Source of the DNA: Bombyx mori
Taxonomy: Eukaryota; Arthropoda; Insecta; Lepidoptera; Bombycidae
Assembly (NCBI RefSeq): GCF_030269925.1
Contig: NC_085123.1
Span: forward strand, 3,286,001 to 3,350,000
Length of the DNA stretch: 64,000 nucleotides
Direction: 5' to 3'
Below, one piece after another: positions 55,701 to 64,000 of this stretch (positions are counted from its first letter, which is position 1; each line of letters starts with the position of its first letter). The position numbers and the translations under genes are program-made. The notes below the pieces were generated by a model, which did not search any database, was not told the DNA's origin, and was given only the letters and a program-made list of their open reading frames with translations.

Positions 55701-56310
55701 ATGTTGTTGTTGTTGTACCCCGTTGGTACATAGGGCCCTCACAAGTTGTCTCCACTTTACCCTGTCTTGCGCTTGCTCCTTGACATCACTCCAGGTCACG
55801 TTGGCAGTCCTCATCTGACTCTCTACGGTGCGTCGCCAAGTGTGTACAAGGCGACCAGGTCTTCTCCTGCCAAGCGGTTGCCACTCAAACGCGATTGATG
55901 CTGCGTTGACTCCGCTGCGCCGTAGAGTGTGTCCTATCCAACGCCATTTCCGGTGAGCAATGTCTTGCGCGATGGGATTTAGGTCACATTTAGTCCAAAG
56001 GTCTTTATTAGAGATAGTGACTGGCCAGAATATGCGGAGTATCGACCTCAAGCACTTATTTACAAATACCTGCAGTCGGTTCGTGAGTGTCTTGGTCACT
56101 CTCCAGGTCTCACATCCGAACAGGAGAACACTCTTGACAATGGAGTCGAACAGGGTCAGCTTGATTCGACGAGTCATGACACTTGACTCCCAGACTGGTT
56201 TCAACTGCGCGAAAGCACCCCTGGCTTTCCTAATTCGTATCTCTATATCTTCGTCCGAACCACCCTGATTTGATATGGAACTCCCCAGATATGTAAACTT
56301 CTGTGCTGAG
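55701..56310 (-). pseudogene. RTE-clade reverse transcriptase C-terminal fragment
   Basis: Minus-strand frame open from SAQKFTYLGSSISNQGGSDE through KARGAFAQLKPVW, LFGCETWRVTKTLTNRLQVF, CLRSILRIFWPVTISNKDLW, RKWRWIGHTLRR, EWQPLGRRRPGRLVHTWRRT and QDRVKWRQLVRALC. These are standard RTE-clade tail motifs. It ends in an (ACA)n microsatellite tail (55701-55716 on the plus strand), as RTE elements do, directly against the A-tail of the fragment at 55510. About 200 codons survive without a stop, so it is not very old. Confidence 0.85.
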
Positions 56311-56849
56311 GATAAAAATAAAAAACAGAAATGTTATACCAAATCGATGTTTTTTTTGGAGCAAGCAGATCTCAATCTATTAGATGTGGAGCGAATTAGA
56401 GAACGAAGACAGGCCAAGAGCAGCATATGACGTTATACATAGCTTAAAACAATTAAATAAATAAAAAATCAGCAATATCCCGCCCGATATGTCACAGATC
56501 GCCAATCTACACAATTAACGCATTCGACAATTATTCTTAATGGCAGTACATATTATGTAGTTACGTTAATTAGATTACACTGTGCGTCGTTTGCGTGATG
56601 TAAACTGAATTAATTAATGTCATTTTTTCGCGCTTAGATTATTCAATTTATTTGCATTTGTGTAATAAATTACTGTACGTGATCGTTGTATTTTTTGTTA
56701 TAACTTTCATTGAAGCGTCGTCTATGACTCATGGGATCGGAAATCGCTTAAAAACATGATCTATTAGGAACGAACGCCAGTTCTTAGAGCTTACCGGATC
56801 ACGAAGATTTGATTGAAGATTGTAATGCTGTCGTCCGTCTTGAGACGTG
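56311..56849. other. Unassigned sequence
   Basis: No supported feature. Confidence 0.4.
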
Positions 56850-57065
56850 AGGTCTAAGTCTCATGGTGGTGGTGATGGTCCATACTGGTGGTAGACCTAC
56901 AAAGCAGTAATGTGCTTCGGTTTGAAGGATGAAGAAGCCCCTGTACTGTAAAACTAAGACCTTAGAACTCATATCTCAAGGTGAGTGGAGGCATTTACGT
57001 TAAGGGTGTTTATGGGCTCCAGTAACCACTAGGTGGGCTGTGAACTCGCCCACCGATCTAAAAAA
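56850..57065 (+). mobile_element. Degenerate Bm1-type SINE
   Basis: CTGGTGGTAGACCTACAAAG, GTGCTTCGGTTTGAAGG, ATATCTCAAGGTGAGTGGAG and AGGTGGGCTGTGAACTCG survive with deletions. A further scrap (TTCGGTAACCACTGAACATC) is at 57078. One of the oldest-looking SINEs in the window. Confidence 0.68.
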
Positions 57066-58262
57066 AAATTGTGGGCTTCGGTAACCACTGAACATCAGAC
57101 TGGCCACGAGACATCACGACCTTGACTGATCACCAAAAAAATAATTGTAATAACGACTGTCTTACACTTCAGGAAAAGGTAGAATTGTACCGGCCCCTGC
57201 GTGCATTCAGTAAGAGGCCACAACGACCAGACCACGGGTCTGGACTATTTTAGCAAAAAATCCATTTTAGTTTTATATAATTCTACAATTTGATCTCCGC
57301 GCACGAAACAAAACAGTATTTTGACCCTCACTCGAAATCTCAAATCGAAAACTACTAGACTAGACTCTTTGGTGTTCAATTTCGAATTATGAACCTTAGA
57401 TTCAAGTGCATAAAGCTCATTCGAGTGTTCTATTATTATTTAGACGGAACAGGCTCCGTAACGGTGTGGCACAACTGGTTTCTTCACATAGTCTTCAAGT
57501 TAAGTTCACTTGCACTTGGAATATCCGATTAGTTGCATAATTGTTGAATGAATTTTATTACTTTGTATGGAAATGTATTGCCCTTTAAGGGATAGTTCAG
57601 TGAATGGGAACCAAATAAATAAATTTAAAGTATCTAATAGCTATAATAAAAAGTTTACCTTACAATTGGTTCTAATATTCTATTTAATTCATATTTTTGT
57701 TCGTTTTGAGGGTCTAATAACTGCCCTGCTGTATCTATATAGTGAGCTTGACGTTTCATGGAATACCGTTTCCGTTTTGTTGAAGGAAAACGTACTTTAG
57801 CACCGTTGTGATTTGAAACTTGATGAATCGATAAATCGACAACTTGATGAATCGATAAATCGACAGTTAGAATAGACAAACAGGACGTATTTATTACATT
57901 AAGTATAATTTTAAAACTTGAGAAAGACGCTTTAATACCTAAAGCTACCCAAAATCATTGTATTATTATCGGTCAGTGATATGTGTGAATTTTTTTTGTG
58001 TTGTCAGCGGGAGTCACGGCGAGGCGAGTCTCATGATGCATCGCCTTATTGTAATAGTTTTGAAGCTAGTAAAAATTACATAAAAAAAATTGCATTACAT
58101 AAATCCAGTATACAAGTTAGTAAACATGTCTTTAAAACTCTAATCGGCCTGAGGCGAGCCTCAAGTGAAACGCTGACGGACAAATGAGACCTATAAAATC
58201 ATCTAAATCCAAGTCTGTCAAATATTCAGGTAAACAACAAAAATCGGCCCTAAACACGTCAT
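57066..58262. other. Unassigned sequence with a 24-bp tandem repeat
   Basis: AACTTGATGAATCGATAAAT(CGAC) is exactly duplicated at 57817-57840 and 57841-57864. Frames at 57567-57800 and 57981-58187 lack recognisable domains. Confidence 0.45.
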
Positions 58263-58345
58263 TACGGATCCTCCCGATCAATCGAAGTACTGCTCTTGCT
58301 AGGGCGTGTTAGCAACACTCCCGGCTTGAGAAACTGAAATAACTT
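58263..58345 (+). mobile_element. Degenerate LINE 3' UTR scrap
   Basis: TACTGCTCTTGCTAGGGCG, TGTTAGCAACACTCCCGGC and TTGAGAAACTGAAATAA match the 42711 fragment with deletions. Confidence 0.5.
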
Positions 58346-58394
58346 TGTTCGGATAGCTACAATATTCTTTATTTTAAAGCGGATTTATAAAGAA

Positions 58395-58819
58395 CTAGCG
58401 ACCCGCCCTCGCTTCGCTTCGGAAACATTAAAACACACACGAAACCAAAAAAATAAAATAAAAAAAATAATAAAAAAAGTAGCCTATGTTCATCAGGGAC
58501 AATGTCGGCTTCTAATGGAAAAAGAATTTTTCAAATCGGTCCAGTAGTTTCGGAGCCTATTCGAAACAAACAAACAAACAAATCTTTCCTCTTTATAATA
58601 TTACTAGCGACCCGCCCTCGCTTCGCTTCGGAAACATTAAAACACACATGAAAGCAAAAAAATAAAATAATTTTTTTTTTAAAAAAAGTAGACTATGTTC
58701 ATCAGGGACAATGTCGGCTTCTAATGGAAAAAGAATTTTTCAAATCGGTCCAGTAGTTTCGGAGCCTATTCGAAACAAACAAACAAACAAATCTTTCCTC
58801 TTTATAATATTAGTATAGA
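58395..58819 (-). mobile_element. Head-to-tail pair of short Helitron-like elements, family 4
   Basis: Two near-identical units, 58395-58603 and 58604-58819. Each starts on the plus strand with CTAGCGACCCGCCCTCGC (inverse of the 3' CTAG end) and ends with TCTTTCCTCTTTATAATATT(A). The outer unit ends GTATAGA, the inverse of a TCTATAC start; the inner one lacks those seven bases. The 5' end matches family 2. No coding. Confidence 0.68.
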
Positions 58820-59519
58820 TAAGTATATATAAGTATAGATTAGTATAGATGAGAATATTACTAATAATCTGAATTTTAAATGATAAAACTTCGTTTATTA
58901 GTACTTAATACAGAGTAAACTTAACTTTTTTGAACTGAATTTGTTAGAGATTTAACTGCATTTGTTATAACATGAAAACACTAAAGCGTGTTCAACTAAC
59001 TAAATAAGATAGCGCCATTGTTAATACGTTTTACGACATTAAGGCGTTTAGCTGCCTTTGATTTTATAGGCCTCAAATATTAATAAATATCCATACAGGA
59101 TTTAAAAGATTTGTTTAAAAATTCTCGTGTACCAAACTGAACTTGTTTTAATGCATTATTAATTTTAATTTTATTTAATTACATAAGATAAAAAATCATG
59201 AATTAAACAGTTTTATAAAGCATTTCTTTTCTGGCGGCAAAAGTAATGTGTAAATGTTCTGTCTATCACGTATGTTCGACTTGAGACTCGTCGAATTGCT
59301 GTTATAATACTTTATGTATTCCGCCTACAATCTGATTGTATTCAATGTTTGAAAGCTTTCACGTTGCGTTGGTCCGAATAACTTGTAATGACACCTAACA
59401 TACATATGTACGTACACTCCATATGAAAACATTATATTACAAGATACGTATTCTTTTAAGCACTTTTTTTTTTTTCATTTTAATAATTTTTATTGTAAGT
59501 CGTTCTAACAGCACGTTTG
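58820..59519. other. Unassigned sequence
   Basis: AT-rich. The first bases repeat TAGTATAGAT/AAGTATA motifs next to the Helitron-like end. No gene supported. Confidence 0.4.
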
Positions 59520-59523
59520 ATAT

Positions 59524-60552
59524 TGTTACGCGTGTAAAAGTAACGCCATCTGTGTTCACATAGCAGAAACGCATAGCAAAAGACCTAGTAATACCGAGAA
59601 CGCTCGAGAAGTGTAACGTCATCTATTATCAAATAGGGGAAACACATATCGAAACGACTCGTCTTGTTGGGAATTTTCTCGATAACTGTAGACTTGTCGT
59701 GGCGATTAAAAGCGTTTTAGAGACGACATGAAATCAGTTAGTAATCGGTTCTACTCGAAGCGAAACAGCGAAAGGATCATCTGAAGCGTGGCGGACTGAC
59801 TGAATCCTGTAGGCTGACCACGAGTTTTTTCCAACAAATGGCGGCACTTTGAACCCCCGCGCGGAAGGAACAGCAGTAACTGAGGCTGTAGTTACTGTTC
59901 CTGTTTTTATATCTTCTAGCGTCTTCCTCATAACAGCCATCTGAACGTCAGCTTGCAATCCAGCTCTCGTGCTGAGAAATACGGTCCTCGTGCTGTTAGA
60001 CCTGCTCCTTCATCTCCGTTAAGTCTTTTCCGAATGTTTCTTTTAAATCCTTTATCAGTAGCATCTGTTCCTCCTATCGCCGAGTGTGCTCTTTCTGGCG
60101 ACGAGCCTGTTCCTCCTGGCACCGAGACTGTTCCTCCAGCATGCGAACTAGCTCCTGTTCCAGGCAATGAGCCTACTCCTCCTGGTGCCGGGACTGTTTC
60201 TTCAGCCTGCGAACCAGCTCCTTTTCCTGGCGACGAGCCTGCTCTTGTAAAAACACCATCACGGTCGCAAGATCAGGAGCTACTACTGCCGGAGAAACAA
60301 CAGATGTACCCGCGATTGTCTCCATTGCCGCTGTTTCGCCCTGCTGTTCCTCGGTTAGCGTTACAGAGACGACATGAAGGCAGTCACTAATCGGCTCTAC
60401 TCGAAGCGAAACAGCGAACGGATCACCTGAAGCGAAGCGGAAGAAGTGATGTACTAATTGTATAGTGTTCCTAAGGTGTTCTAAATGTTAAATAGCGTTT
60501 TAATTTGTACTTCGGTAGAAGTTTTATTTATCACGGACTCGAGCGCGTAACA
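59524..60552 (-). mobile_element. Collapsed LTR retrotransposon with a gag fragment
   Basis: Bounded by TGTTACGCG (59524) and the inverse CGCGTAACA (ending 60552), with ATAT on both sides (59520-59523, 60553-60556). A 76-bp direct repeat, 59719-59794 and 60365-60440, is probably the overlap of two truncated LTRs. On the minus strand the interior encodes, with stops, a Lys/Arg/Glu/Gln-rich coiled-coil (RRQEKELVRRLKKQSRHQEE, MLEEQSRCQEEQARRQ). Then follow TVTTASVTAVPSARGFKVPP and FVGKNSWSAYRIQ, similar to the start of Ty3/gypsy Gag (KVPPFDGKSSW...). A 41-bp repeat (59541-59581, 59614-59654) lies in the putative U3. No pol remains. Confidence 0.62.
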
Positions 60553-60556
60553 ATAT

Positions 60557-60977
60557 TGAAACATTTCGTTGCAGAAATGGGAGGATGGTGGTATCAATCC
60601 GTGTAGGCTTTCAAGAAGAAAGCTGATACTCAAAATGAGTACCATTAGTGCTTAAGATAAACTAAGGTATTTGAAATTACACAGGGTCTTCTAATGGTGT
60701 TATAGTTAACTTCAACGAAAAGGATGATATAGAATTTGTAGAATGACTTACACATATAAGAAAATCAGATAATTGTATTGACAAAATACAAAATAGTACT
60801 TTTTTCATACATCTTGAGGATAGCGGAAACTGCATATCTATTATAACTCGTATTGAGACTTTTACATATATGGTAACTGTTTGAGACGTTACAAATCTGC
60901 TATACTACGTTTTAATATAGAAATATCGAATACTTTTCGATAAAAATAAGAATGAAGAGTAGAAGCCATATCCACTT
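60557..60977. other. Unassigned sequence
   Basis: CAGAAATGGGAGGATGGTGG near 60575 faintly resembles SINE sequence. Otherwise nothing supported. Confidence 0.35.
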
Positions 60978-61226
60978 TTTTTTATTACTTAGGTGGGTGG
61001 ACGAGCTCACAGCCCACCTGGTGTTAAGTGGTTACTAGAGCCCATAGACATCTACAGCATAAACGCGTCACCCATCTCGAGATATAAGTTCTAAGGTCTC
61101 AAGTATAGTTACAACGGCTACCCCACCCTTCGAACCGAAACGCATTACTGCTTCACGGCGGAAATAGGCGGGGTGGTGGTACCTACCCGTGCGGACTCCC
61201 AAGAGGTCCTATACCAGTGAAAATTT
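60978..61226 (-). mobile_element. Bm1-type SINE, 5'-truncated
   Basis: From TTTTTTTATTACTTAGGTGG to CCCAAGAGGTCCTATACCAG. Body only. Confidence 0.82.
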
Positions 61227-61714
61227 TAGTAAATATTTCATATACGTTAGTGCTTTAAATAAAAAGAAATGTACCTAATATCAAAAAATCCTCACTCATA
61301 GAATCGAAAGTAGCACCGATGATTTAAAACCAAAACTATTGAGTTATGCGAAACCAAACCTTTAATTCCTTGAATGTACTGGACATTCTATGACTTTTGG
61401 ACCGGGTGTTTTGATTTTACTTCACTATAAACTAATTCGGATTCTTAGGAACGTCCATTACTGCGTACACTGATTTCATTGAGAATAGAATTCATAACAA
61501 AAACATATTATTTCCCGTGCGGATGTGAATATTGCGCTTTGAACGTAAACAGTTCTTAAATAACACACAATAAACTAAATTCGTGAAATATAGACTAAAC
61601 ATTGAGAGAACATTGTTGCGCGTTGGTATTTTTTAGATGATGGATAGACATAGTATCATGAATTAACGGTTAGTTGTGAAAACATGCCCCGTAAACGTCC
61701 TTGGAGTGTTTTTT
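61227..61714. other. Unassigned sequence
   Basis: No supported feature. Confidence 0.4.
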
Positions 61715-61875
61715 TTGTTTCAACCTGTTTGCTGGTAGCCTAAGAGGCTATTCCAAGGCTCAACCTGAGAGAATTTGCTAACACTAGCCCTAGCAAGAGC
61801 AGTACTTCGCAGAATCTACCACCGGATCGGAATCGCGACCCACTGAGAAGATCCGGCGAGAAACTCAGTGGGCCT
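61715..61875 (-). mobile_element. LINE 3' UTR fragment with intact hairpin
   Basis: T-run, GGTAGCCTAAGAGGCTATTC, CCCTAGCAAGAGCAGTACTT, CTACCACCGGATCGGAATCG. The hairpin arms CCCACTGAG (61839-61847) and CTCAGTGGG (61864-61872) are fully complementary. Confidence 0.68.
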
Positions 61876-61959
61876 TGGAGTGTGTTAAATGGCCCGCAAC
61901 AAGCAGGCGGTGAAATAATGTCGATTTATGCGGGAACATGTGCTATGATCCAATTTTGG

Positions 61960-62239
61960 GGTCCTCCTCCTCCTCCTCCTTGGAGGTCGGTCGGTTTCCT
62001 CATTACTGAGGGTCGTGGTCATGGCCTTCAAACAGTTTGTTTTTTATAATGCACCGCCATCTGTTCCTATCTACAGCTGAGTGCGGAGCATCGTGCACTG
62101 TGGTATCCAGGGCTGCACGAATCTGGTCCGTCCAACGGGTCGGGTTTCTGCCTCTTGGTCGCTTGCCCTTTGGGGCAAGGAAATTTGGGGTAGGGAATAA
62201 GATTTCCGCAACACAATACAATAGTACGTGCCCGGCCAA
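61960..62239 (-). pseudogene. RTE-like LINE C-terminal remnant
   Basis: The minus strand reads KGKRPRGRNPTRWTDQIRAALD, VHDAPHSAVDRNRWRCII and FEGHDHDPQ-stop, the same subfamily as 46945-47330. A (CTC)n-like tract at 61962-61983 may be its microsatellite tail. Confidence 0.7.
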
Positions 62240-63206
62240 TAGCCACGGTTTCCCGCCTCGTGTAGTTATTATACCAGTTTAGCGCCTATCTCAACTTAAC
62301 TCCGAAGAAAAATAAGAGCTCCAGTAACAGATTATCTCAAATAACTTCTGTTTTCACTACATGGTTGAATTTAGTTTTTTCTATTAGAATATCCGCCACA
62401 CTAACACAATATATGAAAATAGTCAAATACCTGCGCATCCTTTAGGTCGGTAGGTTAGAATAAAAAACGTCAAGAAATACCTACTAAAGATAGATACTTT
62501 GACCAGGAATCAAAAGTGATTCCTGTGGGACAGAACTCTGAGTCATTAACCAGTAAAACAATATGGCTATTATTATTAATAGTTTTCTGTTGTTTGTTGG
62601 CTTGTTGGTTGGGGACCCTAGAAATATGATACGAACAAACAGAGGCACGTCAAAGAATATGTCAACACAATTAAACTTTCACCAAGCTTTCTCTATCGGT
62701 AATTATTTCTTTCATAATGCTGCTTAAAAAACATTTGTATAATTAAAGTTAAATAAATATTAGATTGAAAATATGTTTTATCAGTGGTTTAGTAAAAAAA
62801 TACGAAAACATTTTTGATTGAGTACAAACTACAAATGTGGTCGGAAATACACGATAAATTATGTAAACAATATAATAAATGAGTTCAAGAAAAAAAAACA
62901 ACTTGCTGCCAGATCGTATGACGTCACGACGTCGATGTCGCCGACCACCGAGAGACATGAGGTCTTTGTCTCAAATTAATGATACGAAGTCCGGTGGGAA
63001 GGATGGGAACTCTCCAAACCGCGCACAACTGATTTCAACTACACGCGCGGGTCTACATTAAGTGCTACCACAAAAATGTCATGATCTACTTTCAAAAATA
63101 GGGATCCTTGAGACGTCTTATTCATGCGGCCCTTTTCATAGAAGTATATAAATAATAACTATAATTGAAAAAAAAAAAACGAAGAAGACTCGATTACCGA
63201 TAGGTA
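62240..63206. other. Unassigned sequence
   Basis: Contains GAGAGACATGAGGTCTTTGT near 62950, similar to GAGACGTGAGGTCTAAGTCT at 56841, so another old dispersed repeat may be present. No gene supported. Confidence 0.35.
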
Positions 63207-63408
63207 TTTTTTTTATTTTTATTTATTGCTTAGACTTGTGGACGAGCTCACAGCCCACCTGGTGTTAAGTGGTTACTGGAGCCCATAGACATCTACAACG
63301 TAAATGTGCCACACACCTTGAGATATAAGTTCTAAGGTCTCAGTATAGTCACAACGGCTGCCCCACCCTTCAAACCGAAACGCATTACTGCTTCACAGCA
63401 GAAATAAG
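63207..63408 (-). mobile_element. Bm1-type SINE, 5'-truncated
   Basis: From TTTTTTTTATTTTTATTTATTG (tail) and GACGAGCTCACAGCCCACCT to CGCATTACTGCTTCACAGCA. Shorter than most copies. Confidence 0.8.
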
Positions 63409-64000
63409 CGTAACCGAGAAAGTCACAAATCAACATTTAAACTATGTTACATGTACTGGCCCGTTAACTTAACATAAAGGGGGCTGTGAGCTTTGAGGAG
63501 TGTAGTTAAAACACTTATAATCGTACATAATAATGAGTGTGCTATTTAAATAAAAAGACACTTATAAGTGTTGCTGCACGTAATACAAACGTACACAGCA
63601 ACATTTCTGTCTCGCTCTCGTGCATCGTCTTCAATAAATCACGTAATGTGCGACAAGTCGAACACAAAAAAGCACGTGTAAGTATTGTCGCATGTTCATG
63701 TGTGCATTATTCCCACGTTTGGTTTGTTTTTGTTTTTTTTTATCATTTCGCAATAAGCGCTAGTACAGTCGCATGATGCGAAACTGCAATCATGTTTTTA
63801 TAGCATAGTTTTGTCTAAAACAAATTTTAGGAAAATTTTGTATTTATGTGAAATATAGTAAATTCTTAGCACATCGGATCTGTTATGTCTTATTTAGCAA
63901 TCCGTAAATAGAAATGCGTATTGTACACTTTGTTCGGTAAAATATCGCGCAGTGCCCGTAATTAACCTATTTTTGCCAATTTTGACGCTTAAAACTTAAA
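63409..64000. other. Unassigned sequence to window end
   Basis: No supported gene. A 79-codon frame at 63537-63776 has no recognisable domain. Confidence 0.4.

Noticed and set aside
59953..60390. Plus-strand proline/glutamate-rich repeat protein of 145 codons
   Set aside because: The opposite strand reads as a Gag-like coiled coil inside an LTR-bounded element. The plus-strand frame is the complement of its heptad-like repeats.
21036..64000. Second coding exon of l(2)gl
   Set aside because: I looked for codons giving the QHGFPHKPSA-type continuation after a splice acceptor and found none. Failure to see it by eye is not proof of absence.

Overview
The window looks like silkworm (Bombyx mori or a very close relative) nuclear DNA. 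It is AT-rich eukaryotic sequence with one spliced host exon. About fifteen copies of a tRNA-derived SINE of the Bm1 type are present. So are mariner-like elements of the mori (maT, DD37D) type, R1-clade, Jockey-clade, RTE-like and CR1/L2-group non-LTR retrotransposons, and short Helitron-like repeats of the kind found across Lepidoptera. The species call rests on recognising these repeat families, not on a search.

Host gene: the only host coding sequence I can support is the ATG-containing exon of a lethal(2) giant larvae homologue at 20952-21035 (+). It encodes the conserved Lgl N-terminus and ends in a GTAAGT donor. A possible 5' untranslated exon lies at about 20330-20513. I could not find the next coding exon, so the rest of the window to the right may be a very large intron.

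Layout. 1-9.6 kb: SINEs, Helitron-like repeats and a three-layer nest at 3892-6918 (mariner inside a hAT-like element inside another mariner). 9.6-16.65 kb: a Jockey-clade element with both ends and an 11-bp target duplication, carrying ORF1, ORF2, an internal Inr+DPE promoter and a tandem 5' UTR repeat. An antisense R1-clade insertion at 14542-16400 breaks the end of its ORF2. 17-33 kb: the l(2)gl start region, decayed LINE pieces, SINEs and Helitron-like elements. 33.4-35.4 kb: a 5'-truncated CR1/L2-group LINE with an open RT frame. 36-51 kb: repeat remnants and a MITE pair. 51.1-54.0 kb: a 5'-truncated R1-clade element with an 821-codon open frame and a 12-bp target duplication. 54-64 kb: RTE-like remnants, a head-to-tail Helitron-like pair, a collapsed LTR element with a gag fragment, and more SINEs.

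The most informative signals are: (1) the nested insertions, which give a relative chronology; (2) paired compensatory base changes supporting RNA hairpins in the R1-clade and Jockey-type 3' UTRs; (3) a correctly spaced Inr/DPE promoter at the first bases of the Jockey element; (4) the same-frame ORF1-TAA-TCA-ATG-ORF2 junction. Apart from l(2)gl, the open frames are transposon genes or their remains. I saw no bacterial-type operons, rRNA genes, CRISPR arrays or free-standing tRNA genes.
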